Positions 10,959 to 18,232 of a DNA stretch of 64,000 nucleotides are shown here, one piece after another. The translations under genes were made by a program, and so were the position numbers. A model generated the notes under the pieces. It searched no databases, had not been told where the DNA came from, and worked only from the letters and a program-made list of their open reading frames with translations. The stretch is from Streptomyces gelaticus (GTDB lineage: Bacteria > Actinomycetota > Actinomycetes > Streptomycetales > Streptomycetaceae): the NCBI RefSeq assembly GCF_014649535.1, contig NZ_BMTF01000001.1, positions 372,407 through 436,406 on the forward strand, read 5' to 3'. Every line of letters starts with the position of its first letter. Positions within the stretch are counted from its first letter, which is position 1.

Positions 10959-11803
10959 GCGGTCCTGCCTTCGTGGTCGGTGCGGTTCTGGAGCCTTCGC
11001 CAGGCGAGCAGCGAGCAGAGCGCGAAGCCCAGCGCGTTCCCGAGGCCATGGGTGGCGGCCATCCAGGCCAGTGTGGGGTGGGGGAGCCCGGTGGCCTCGC
11101 CGAGCGCCCAGCTCAGCGCGAGCAGCATGGTGACGGCGAGCACGGCGGACGAGACGCAGAGCAGTGCCCGGGTGACCCGGTCCCGATTCCGGTCGCGGAT
11201 CGAGCGCCAGGTGAGGAGGGCGACGGTCCACATACCGGCGGTCAGTACGACCGTGCCGGCCAGCTCGGCCCAGTCCCCGACGAAGTAGCCGGTCAGGACG
11301 AGCAGGGTGCCCAGTGGCACGCTCAGTGCGGCGAACCTTCCCGCACGGCCGTCGGCGGTCCGGCAGACGAGCCCCGCGATCAGCGCGGCGGCGAATCCGG
11401 CGAAATGGAAGTGCGGCACGGTCAGTGCGAGGATGCCGAGCCCGAAGCCGAAGAGCGGGTGCCCCGAGCGTTCGGCGACCAGGGCCGTGGCGGCGATCGA
11501 CGGCGCGATCAGGGCGGTGAGCAGGGCGAGCTCGGCCGGTGCCCGGGACGTGGGGAGGTGGCGGAGCAGGAGCAGCCGGCGCGGTGCGTGCAGGGCGAGG
11601 AGTACCGCCCCGACTGCGTAGCAGGCCGCCAGGGCGGTGGCCGGGTCGCCGCGCGGCAGCCAGAGGGAGATGGCGCCGGGCACGGCGAAGAGCGGCCAGA
11701 GACGCCGTATCCGGTCCAGCCCAGGGATTCCGGCCAGCCGCAGCCCCACCGGGACCACCACCAGCATGCCCAGCATCACGATCGGACCGACCAGTACCGC
11801 CAT
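10955..11803 (-). CDS. YndJ-like multi-pass membrane protein
   Basis: A 282-aa integral membrane protein with about eight or nine hydrophobic helices. It carries the YndJ-type signature of paired histidines at a helix start (LTVPHFHFAGF) and a late WMAATHGLGNALGF segment. ATG 11803 is preferred over GTG 11806 because GAGGGGG (11815-11809) is 5 nt upstream. It is the first gene of the unit YndJ-DUF1990-LMF and ends in an ATGA overlap with DUF1990. Its promoter is bracketed by two TTGAAC palindromes. Function is not established for the family. Confidence 0.75.
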   Translation of the reverse strand: MAVLVGPIVMLGMLVVVPVGLRLAGIPGLDRIRRLWPLFAVPGAISLWLPRGDPATALAACYAVGAVLLALHAPRRLLLLRHLPTSRAPAELALLTALIAPSIAATALVAERSGHPLFGFGLGILALTVPHFHFAGFAAALIAGLVCRTADGRAGRFAALSVPLGTLLVLTGYFVGDWAELAGTVVLTAGMWTVALLTWRSIRDRNRDRVTRALLCVSSAVLAVTMLLALSWALGEATGLPHPTLAWMAATHGLGNALGFALCSLLAWRRLQNRTDHEGRTA

Positions 11804-11816
11804 CACGACCCCCTCG

Positions 11817-11882
11817 ACTTGAACGTGTTCAAGTGTGTGCGGGGGTGACTCTACGGCCCTTCTTGAACGTGTTCAAGAAGGG
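11817..11882 (-). promoter_or_regulatory. Promoter of the YndJ unit flanked by two TTGAAC palindromic operators
   Basis: Two dyads share the core CTTGAAC-GT-GTTCAAG. Site 1 (11817-11834) has 8-bp arms and site 2 (11857-11882) has 12-bp arms; the centres are 44 bp apart, about four helical turns. Reading the minus strand, TTGAAC inside site 2 (11876-11871) and TAGAGT (11853-11848) form a -35/-10 pair with a 17-bp spacer. Site 2 therefore covers the -35 box and site 1 covers the region just after the transcription start. This layout fits repression by a TetR-like dimer, whose gene is not adjacent. Confidence 0.7.
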
Positions 11883-11940
11883 CTGTGGGAAGGGTGTGCG
11901 CCGGATCGGGTCACGGCGGGGCGGCGTCCGGTGCCGGGCG

Positions 11941-13005
11941 TCACAGGACGCCCCGACGCCACTCCCGTACCAGCAGATATCCGAGATAGGCGCCCCCGAT
12001 GGCCATCGTGCAGATGCCGACGGGCAGGTTGTCGAGGAGCGGCAGTTGCTGGGCGCAGAGATCCGCGAGCACCAGCAGCAACGCGCCGGTCAGTGCCGAC
12101 AGCACCAGGTGCGGGCCGGATACCCGGGTGATCCGCTTTGCGATCTGCGGCGCCGTGAGCGAGACGAACGCGATGGGTCCGGCGACGCTGACGGCGCCGG
12201 CGGAGAGCACGATGGCGAGGACCACGGCGACCGTCTTCGTGTGCCGGGGCTCCGCTCCGAGCGCGCCCGCGATGTCGGCGCCCATCTCCCCGATGTCCAG
12301 CCGCCGCACGATCAGCGCGGTGAGCGGGGCAACGGCCAGCAGCACCAGCCAGATCGTGGTCGCGTCGTCCCAGGACCGTGCCGACAGGCTGCCGTTGACA
12401 TAGGCGGTGAGCACGGCGGCCCGGTCGCGCTCCATGGCATAGACGACGTACTGGGTGATCGCGGTGCCGATCGCTGCGACCCCGATGCCCGCGATGACGA
12501 GCCGGGCCGGGTTGCGGAATCCCGTCCCGGTCGACACGTAAACCAGCACCATGGCGAGCGCGGCGCCGAGCAGCGCGCCAAGTGCCACCGGCACGGTGTC
12601 CGGGAACAGCAGCGCGGCGATCGCGGCGCCGGCTCCGGCGCCGGACGCCAGCCCGATCACATCGGGGCTGCCGAGCGGGTTGCGGGTGACGGACTGGAAG
12701 AGCGCCCCGGAGAGCCCGAGCGCCCCGCCGGTACCCACGGCGACCACCAGACGCGGCCCGCGCAGCCGTTCGATGACGAACGCGTTCTTGCCCTCGGCCC
12801 CGCCGGTCAACGCCCCGGCGAGTTCGGGGAGCGGAATGCCCAGCCGCCCGAGCGACAGCGTGGCGACGGCGCCCGCCACCAGCAGCACGAACAGCACGAA
12901 TGCCGTCAGTACGGACACCCGCCGGATGGGCAGGGCCACCCTCCGGCCGGCCGTCAGGACCTTCCTCGGCGAGGCGGTACGGACCGCGGCCTGATGCGAC
13001 GTCAT
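11941..13005 (-). CDS. Iron-siderophore ABC transporter permease (FecCD family)
   Basis: A 354-aa FecCD/BtuC-type permease with about ten helices. Hallmarks are GALFQSVTRNPLGSPDVIGLASGAGAGA near the start of the membrane core and AGPIAFVSLTAPQIAKRI, the coupling region that meets the ATPase. It is the last of three genes with the binding lipoprotein and a second permease, joined by a 4-nt overlap to the upstream permease. The pair would form the heterodimeric channel for ferric-siderophore import across the plasma membrane. No ATPase gene follows; the next feature is the operator region of the YndJ unit. Confidence 0.88.
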   Translation of the reverse strand: MTSHQAAVRTASPRKVLTAGRRVALPIRRVSVLTAFVLFVLLVAGAVATLSLGRLGIPLPELAGALTGGAEGKNAFVIERLRGPRLVVAVGTGGALGLSGALFQSVTRNPLGSPDVIGLASGAGAGAAIAALLFPDTVPVALGALLGAALAMVLVYVSTGTGFRNPARLVIAGIGVAAIGTAITQYVVYAMERDRAAVLTAYVNGSLSARSWDDATTIWLVLLAVAPLTALIVRRLDIGEMGADIAGALGAEPRHTKTVAVVLAIVLSAGAVSVAGPIAFVSLTAPQIAKRITRVSGPHLVLSALTGALLLVLADLCAQQLPLLDNLPVGICTMAIGGAYLGYLLVREWRRGVL

Positions 13006-14024
13006 GAGTTGCCCCTCATCCTGCGTACGGCCATGAGCAGTGCGGGCGCCCCGATGAACGCGGTCACGACACCGACCATCAGCTCCTGCGGGCGCATCAC
13101 CACCCGCCCCACGACATCCGCCAGGAGCAGCAGCGCCGGGCCGGTCAGCGCCGAGAAGAGGATCTGCATCCGGAAGTCGACCCCGACCAGCGCCCGCACC
13201 ACATGCGGAACGGCCAGTCCGACGAAGGCGATCGGGCCGACGGCCGCCGTGGCCGCCGCGCTCAGCAGCGTGGCCGAGAACAGCGCGCCCGCCCGCACCA
13301 GCGCCGGACTGGCCCCCAGGGACGCCGCCGTCGAGTCACCGAGGGCCAGCGTGTTGAGGCCGGGACCGAGCACCGCGGCCAGCACCAGTCCGGCCACGGC
13401 GAACGGCAGGACCGACCAGAAGACGTCGAAGTCCCGTCCGCCGAGCGCACCGACCACCCAGTACCGGTAGCTGTCGAACACCTTCGGGCGGCTCAGCGTC
13501 ACCGCCTGGATGAACGCCATCAGCACGGCGGAAAGCACCGCACCGGCGAGCACCAGCCGCACCGGCCCGCTGCCCGAACCCGCCGATCCGATCGTATGGA
13601 CGAGCAGACCGGCGACCAGGGCACCGGGCAGCGCCCACCACATGGTCTCCGTACTGCCCGAGGCCCCGAGGAACGCCGTCGCGGCGACGATGCTCGCACT
13701 GGCGCCGGCGTTGATCCCGAGAAGGCCCGGATCGGCGAGTGGATTGCGGGTCACGCCCTGCATGAGAGTGCCCGCGACGGCCAGGCAGAGACCGGCGAGC
13801 AGACCGAGCGCGGTCCGGGGGCAGCGGCTCTCGACGATGGCGGTGACATTCGGGTCGGCGGTCCCGGACAGCACGTCCAGCACATCGCCGAACGAGGTGG
13901 TCCGGCTGCCGAACATGATGCTCGCGAACACGGCGAGCACGAGGAAGGCGACCGCGAGGGCGACGGAACACACCCGCCGGGCGGTGCCGGCACCGCCCGG
14001 CGGCGCGTGCGTGGTGGTGGCCAT
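13002..14024 (-). CDS. Iron-siderophore ABC transporter permease (FecCD family)
   Basis: A 340-aa FecCD permease with LMQGVTRNPLADPGLLGINAGASAS and VGPIAFVGLAVPHVVRALVG. ATG 14024 is chosen, giving a short basic N-terminus before the first helix; the open frame continues upstream into the end of the lipoprotein gene but with poor composition. It follows the binding-protein gene by 17 bp and overlaps the next permease by 4 bp (ATGA). It is the likely partner subunit of the downstream permease. Expression is probably controlled by the iron box upstream of the lipoprotein gene. Confidence 0.88.
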   Translation of the reverse strand: MATTTHAPPGGAGTARRVCSVALAVAFLVLAVFASIMFGSRTTSFGDVLDVLSGTADPNVTAIVESRCPRTALGLLAGLCLAVAGTLMQGVTRNPLADPGLLGINAGASASIVAATAFLGASGSTETMWWALPGALVAGLLVHTIGSAGSGSGPVRLVLAGAVLSAVLMAFIQAVTLSRPKVFDSYRYWVVGALGGRDFDVFWSVLPFAVAGLVLAAVLGPGLNTLALGDSTAASLGASPALVRAGALFSATLLSAAATAAVGPIAFVGLAVPHVVRALVGVDFRMQILFSALTGPALLLLADVVGRVVMRPQELMVGVVTAFIGAPALLMAVRRMRGNS

Positions 14025-14041
14025 GTGTGTGACGGCCGGTC

Positions 14042-15091
14042 TCAGCCGTTGTCGGCGGCCTTGACGGCCTCGTCGATCAGCGGCAGGTAACGGTCGATCA
14101 CCCACGGCACGGTGAGCGGGTTGATGATCGAGGAGGCGGTGACGAACGAGTTGTCCTCGCCGGCGACGACGGCGCCGCTCCTGACCGCGGGGATCGCAGC
14201 GTACAGCGGCTGCGCCTCGATCTCCTTGCGGGCCTTGTCGTCCATGTAGAAGGTGAAGACCAGGTCGCTGTCCTTCAGCTTCTCGGCGTTCTCCAGACCG
14301 ATGAGCGCAGAGTCGGTGCCCTTGGTCTCCTTGAAGGTGTTCACCACCGGGTCGACCGTGAGCCCCAGTGAGGAGACCATCTTGACACGCTGCTCATCGG
14401 GCTTGAACACACCGAGGGTGCCGGGGCCGGTGTTGTAGATGTACGAGAACGTGTGCTTCTTGTACTCCGGGCGGGTCGCCGCGGCGTCGGCCAGCTGCTT
14501 CTCGATCTTTGAAGTGAGGGTCTTCGCCTGGTCGGGCTGACCCAGCGCCTTGGCGATGATCTCGATCTGCTGGTCCCAGTCGGTGCTCCACGGCAGGTCG
14601 GGATAGGCGACGGTGGGGGCGATGTCCTTGAGGATGTCGTAGTCCTTCTGCGTGATCCCGGACCACGGCGCGAGGATGACGTCCGGCTCCAGCTCGGTGA
14701 TGGCCTCGAAGTCGATGTCCTCACCGCCCGTGAACTGGGTCGGCAGCTTGTCGCCGGACTTCTTCACCGCCTCGTGGATCCAGGGCAGATAGCCCGTCTT
14801 GTCGCTGCCCCACTCGTACTTCTCGATGCCCACCGGAGTGTGGCCGAGCGCGATGGCGGTCTCGGCCGAGCCCTGGCCGAGGGTGACGACCCGTTCGGGC
14901 TGCGCCTTGATCTCCGCGGTGCCGAGCGCGCTCTTGACGGAGACGGGGAACGCCCCGCTGTTCTTCCCGGAGGAGCCGGAGGCCGCCTTGCCGTCGTCGC
15001 TGGACGAGCAGCCGCCGAGGGCGAGAACGAGGGCTGCGGCTGCGGCAGTTGCGGCGAGCGTCCGGCGATGCGCGCGGGTGAACCGGGACAT
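14042..15091 (-). CDS. Iron-siderophore-binding lipoprotein
   Basis: A 349-aa substrate-binding protein. A signal peptide ends in the lipobox LALGGC, so Cys28 is lipidated and the protein is anchored outside the membrane. The mature part has the Fe-siderophore fold: ERVVTLGQGSAETAIALG at the start of lobe 1, the long connecting helix, and LEPDVILAP before the ligand site. Glu/Lys-rich surfaces suggest a positively oriented docking to the permeases. It is the first gene of a three-gene transport operon and has a clear DmdR/IdeR-type iron box 114 bp upstream, so it should be repressed when iron is plentiful. Which siderophore it binds cannot be told. Confidence 0.9.
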   Translation of the reverse strand: MSRFTRAHRRTLAATAAAAALVLALGGCSSSDDGKAASGSSGKNSGAFPVSVKSALGTAEIKAQPERVVTLGQGSAETAIALGHTPVGIEKYEWGSDKTGYLPWIHEAVKKSGDKLPTQFTGGEDIDFEAITELEPDVILAPWSGITQKDYDILKDIAPTVAYPDLPWSTDWDQQIEIIAKALGQPDQAKTLTSKIEKQLADAAATRPEYKKHTFSYIYNTGPGTLGVFKPDEQRVKMVSSLGLTVDPVVNTFKETKGTDSALIGLENAEKLKDSDLVFTFYMDDKARKEIEAQPLYAAIPAVRSGAVVAGEDNSFVTASSIINPLTVPWVIDRYLPLIDEAVKAADNG

Positions 15092-15204
15092 GGATGTTCC
15101 TCATGTTTGACGGATGGTGACAGGACTCCGCGACTGCGGGAGGGCATGCCGAAGGCAGGGCCGTACGGAGTACGACGGGCGGCCCCGATGCAGATCGCAA
15201 GGAG

Positions 15205-15223
15205 TTAGGCAAGCCTAAGCTAA
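15205..15223 (-). promoter_or_regulatory. Iron box (DmdR1/IdeR-type operator)
   Basis: TTAGGCAAGCCTAAGCTAA on the plus strand; its complement matches the remembered Streptomyces iron-box consensus TTAGGTTAGGCTCACCTAA at 16 of 19 positions. It lies in the promoter of the siderophore-uptake operon. Confidence 0.8.
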
Positions 15224-15308
15224 GTCTTTGCGTGGCGACAACTGGCCCCTGGTGGGCGTGGTCGGCCCGGCGTTGCGCCGGGGTCGACCGCTGCGCCCGG
15301 GTGGCTTC

Positions 15309-15352
15309 TTTGGTCCAGACCTATTGACGGACGGTCCGGGTCTCCCTAGCGT
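15309..15352 (+). promoter_or_regulatory. Chitinase promoter with DasR-like (dre) site
   Basis: TGGTCCAGACCT (15311-15322) differs by two bases from the core dre TGGTCTAGACCA bound by the GlcNAc regulator DasR. Immediately after come TTGACG (15324-15329) and TAGCGT (15347-15352), spaced 17 bp. The operator abuts the -35 box, a repressing position. Confidence 0.6.
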
Positions 15353-15480
15353 GTGGCGAGCTGTGAGATGAGGGACTGGATTGTCATGCGCATGCCATCC
15401 ATGCCAACTCGCCCTGCGCCGGGCTGCCTCGGGCATCGGTACCGCCCTGGCGCCCGGCCGCGACAGGAAGGAAGACGAGC

Positions 15481-16533
15481 ATGTTCGGTCGGACATCGCG
15501 CCTGCTGGGGGTCGGCCTCGCGGCGGCATGTGTCGTACAGCTGCTGGTGGGCGCGACGCCGAGCGCCGCCCAGGACGAGACGTGCGCGGTCAAGTCGAAG
15601 CCCACCGGAAAGGTGCTCCAGGGGTACTGGGAGAACTGGGACGGCGCGTCGAACGGTGTGCACCCGCCGCTCGGCTGGATCCCGGTCACCGACAACCGCA
15701 TCACCCAGCACGGCTACAACGTGATCAACGCGGCCTTCCCCGTCATCCTCTCGGACGGCACCGTCCTGTGGGAGGACGGGATGGACTCCACCGTGAAGGT
15801 CCCGACCCCGGCCGAGATGTGCCGGGCGAAGGAGTCGGGACTCACCACCTTGATGTCCATCGGGGGCGCGGCCGCAGGCATCGACCTGAGCTCCGGCGCG
15901 GTCGCCGACCGGTTCGTCGAGACCGTGGTGCCGATCCTGAAGAAGTACAACTTCGACGGCATCGACATCGACATCGAGACCGGTCTGACCGGCAGCGGCA
16001 ACATCAGCCGGCTGTCGGCCTCGCAGGCCAACCTGATCCGCATCATCGACGGCGTACTCGCGCGGATGCCCTCGAACTTCGGGCTGACGATGGCGCCGGA
16101 GACCGCCTATGTCACCGGCGGGAGCATCACCTACGGCTCGATCTGGGGCGCGTACCTGCCCATCGTGAAGAAGTACGCGGACAACGGCCGTCTGTGGTGG
16201 CTGAACATGCAGTACTACAACGGCAGCATGTACGGGTGTGCCGGCGACTCGTACTCCGCGGGCACGGTCGAGGGGTTCACCGCCCAGACCGACTGCCTGG
16301 ACAAGGGGCTCGTCGTCCAGGGCACCACGATCAAGGTCCCGTACGACAAGCAGGTCCCGGGTCTGCCGGCCCAGCCTGGCGCGGGCGGAGGTCATATGTC
16401 GCCGGGTCAGGTGTCGCAGGCCTGGAACCACTACGGCAACGCGCTCAAGGGCCTGATGACCTGGTCGCTCAACTGGGACGGCTCGAAGGGGTGGACCTTC
16501 GGCGACAACGTCAAGGCGCTCCTGGGCCGCTGA
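15481..16533 (+). CDS. Secreted GH18 chitinase
   Basis: A 350-aa secreted glycoside hydrolase family 18 enzyme. The signal peptide is cleaved near ATPSAA-QDE. The catalytic barrel contains SIGG and DGIDIDIE (Asp159, Asp162, Asp164, catalytic Glu166), followed by MAPETAYV and the C-terminal MTWSLNWD strand, all typical of bacterial chitinases that hydrolyse beta-1,4-GlcNAc polymers. There is no separate chitin-binding or fibronectin domain, so it is a compact catalytic-domain-only form. AGGAAGGA precedes the ATG. The promoter carries a dre-like site, fitting control by DasR. A hairpin separates it from the convergent fprA. Confidence 0.92.
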   Translation: MFGRTSRLLGVGLAAACVVQLLVGATPSAAQDETCAVKSKPTGKVLQGYWENWDGASNGVHPPLGWIPVTDNRITQHGYNVINAAFPVILSDGTVLWEDGMDSTVKVPTPAEMCRAKESGLTTLMSIGGAAAGIDLSSGAVADRFVETVVPILKKYNFDGIDIDIETGLTGSGNISRLSASQANLIRIIDGVLARMPSNFGLTMAPETAYVTGGSITYGSIWGAYLPIVKKYADNGRLWWLNMQYYNGSMYGCAGDSYSAGTVEGFTAQTDCLDKGLVVQGTTIKVPYDKQVPGLPAQPGAGGGHMSPGQVSQAWNHYGNALKGLMTWSLNWDGSKGWTFGDNVKALLGR

Positions 16534-16555
16534 AGCCCGGGGGCATCGCGGACCG

Positions 16556-16585
16556 GGCGGCTCCGCCGAGGTGGACGGAGCCGCC
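16556..16585. terminator. Hairpin between convergent chitinase and fprA
   Basis: 10-bp perfect arms (GGCGGCTCCG and its complement) with a 10-nt loop, 22 bp after the chitinase stop and 43 bp after the fprA stop. Confidence 0.65.
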
Positions 16586-16627
16586 GTTGCGGCCGTCGCG
16601 ATCGCGGCCGGCCGGTGGGCCGTACGT

Positions 16628-17995
16628 TCAGGAACGCGGCTCGGAGGCGTCCAGCATGGCCTCGCGCTCCACGACCTTGATCCGCTCGCGCCCCTGCTCC
16701 GCGCCCAGGGCCTTCTCGTGCGCGTCCAGGCGGTGCCAGCCCTCGCGGGTGGTGTACCGGACGCCGCGCTCCTCCAGGAAGGCGGTGACGGCCTCCGGCT
16801 CGGGCTGCACCGGGGCGGGCAGGCGGCCCGCGGCCCGGTCCTCCAGCAGGCAGGCCACGGTCTCGTTGGCGTCGCCCTTGGTGTGGCCGATCAGGCCGAT
16901 CGGGCCGCGCTTGATCCAGCCCGTGACGTACACCGAGGGCATGTGCTCCCCGCCCTCGACGACCCGTCCCGCCGCGTGCGGGACCGTTCCGGAGGCCACG
17001 TCGAACGGGAGCTTCGGGAGCTCCTGCGAGTAGTAGCCGACCGCGCGGTAGACGCTCTGCACATCCCAGTCGGTGAAGTTCCCGGTGCCCTTGACGTTGC
17101 CGGTGCCGTCCAGCTCGGTCCGCTCGGTGCGCAGGCCGACGACCCGGCCGTCCTCGCCCAGGATCTGCGACGGGGACTCGAAGAAGTGCAGGAACAGCTT
17201 GTGCGGCCGGTCGCCGACGTCACGGATGGCCCAGTTCTCCAGCGTGGAGGCGACCATGTTGGCCTGCTTGTTGCCGCGCCGGGTCTCGATCGAACCCGCG
17301 TCGTACTCGATGTCCTCGGGGTTGACGATGACCTCGATGTTCGGCGAGTGGTCCAGCTCGCGCAGCTCCATCGGGCTGAACTTGGCCTGCGCGGGACCGC
17401 GGCGCCCGAAGACGTGCACCTCGAGGGCCTTGTTGGCCTTGAGGCCCTCGTAGACGTTGGCGGGGATCTCGGTCGGCAGCAGCTCGTCCGCCGTTTTGGC
17501 GAGGATGCGCGCCACGTCCAGGGCCACATTGCCCACGCCGAGCACGGCGACCTTCTCCGCCTCCAGCGGCCAGGTGCGCGCCACGTCGGGGTGGCCGTCG
17601 TACCAGGACACGAACTCCGCGGCGCCGTGGGAGCCGTCCAGGTCGCTGCCCGGGATGTCGAGTGCGCGGTCCGCGTCGGCGCCGGTGGAGAAGATCACGG
17701 CGTCGTAGAAGGACCGCAGGTCGTCCAGGTCGATGTCGTTGGGATAGTCGACGTTGCCGAACAGCCGCAGCTGGGGCTTGTCGAGAACCTGGTGGAGAGC
17801 CTGGACGATGCCCTTGATCCGCGGGTGGTCAGGGGCCACTCCGTAACGGATCAGGCCGAAGGGGGCGGGCATCCGCTCGAACAGGTCGATCGAAACACCC
17901 GGGTCCTGGGCGGCCTCGGATTTCAGCAGCGCGTCCGCTGCGTAGATGCCGGCGGGGCCGGCTCCGACTATGGCGACGCGGACGGGGCGGGTCAT
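16628..17995 (-). CDS. fprA: NADPH-ferredoxin reductase (FprA-like)
   Basis: A 455-aa two-dinucleotide-fold flavoprotein of the adrenodoxin reductase/FprA family. The FAD site is VAIVGAGPAGIYAADAL at the N-terminus. The family signature PFGLIRYGVAPDHP follows, with the NADPH site VAVLGVGNVALDVARIL in the middle and WIKRGPIGLIGHTKGDANE near the C-terminus. It moves electrons from NADPH to small ferredoxins, which then feed cytochromes P450 or iron-sulfur proteins. It stands alone. A weak iron-box-like dyad about 50 bp upstream hints at iron control, in line with the nearby siderophore genes. Confidence 0.88.
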   Translation of the reverse strand: MTRPVRVAIVGAGPAGIYAADALLKSEAAQDPGVSIDLFERMPAPFGLIRYGVAPDHPRIKGIVQALHQVLDKPQLRLFGNVDYPNDIDLDDLRSFYDAVIFSTGADADRALDIPGSDLDGSHGAAEFVSWYDGHPDVARTWPLEAEKVAVLGVGNVALDVARILAKTADELLPTEIPANVYEGLKANKALEVHVFGRRGPAQAKFSPMELRELDHSPNIEVIVNPEDIEYDAGSIETRRGNKQANMVASTLENWAIRDVGDRPHKLFLHFFESPSQILGEDGRVVGLRTERTELDGTGNVKGTGNFTDWDVQSVYRAVGYYSQELPKLPFDVASGTVPHAAGRVVEGGEHMPSVYVTGWIKRGPIGLIGHTKGDANETVACLLEDRAAGRLPAPVQPEPEAVTAFLEERGVRYTTREGWHRLDAHEKALGAEQGRERIKVVEREAMLDASEPRS

Positions 17996-18044
17996 CAGGT
18001 GCTGGTCCTTAGAACGGGCTGATGCGGGCAGTGCAGCTCAGGGT

Positions 18045-18064
18045 AAAGGTAAGGCTGGGCTTAC
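18045..18064 (-). promoter_or_regulatory. Possible iron-box-like dyad upstream of fprA
   Basis: GTAAGGCTGGGCTTAC is a dyad (GTAAG-N6-CTTAC). The 19-bp stretch 18045-18063 matches the iron-box consensus at only about 12 of 19 positions, so this is a weak candidate. Confidence 0.3.
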
Positions 18065-18232
18065 CGTGACCCCCGGGACACGGTATCCGTTGCCTGTCCG
18101 AGACCTTGGGGCGGTTCGCCCTGCGAGACGTCCGGTCCCGCCGTCCGGTCCCCGGAACAGGCCGGGTGGTGCGAGGGGTGATTCGCCCGAGCGTGCGGGA
18201 TTCGCTCGAAGAATCGGACAAATAATGGCAGA

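Noticed and set aside
11857..11882. 26-bp palindrome considered only as a terminator of the siderophore operon
   Set aside because: The 2-nt centre is a poor RNA loop. The shared core with the second dyad and the overlap with a -35 box fit an operator better, though a dual role is possible.
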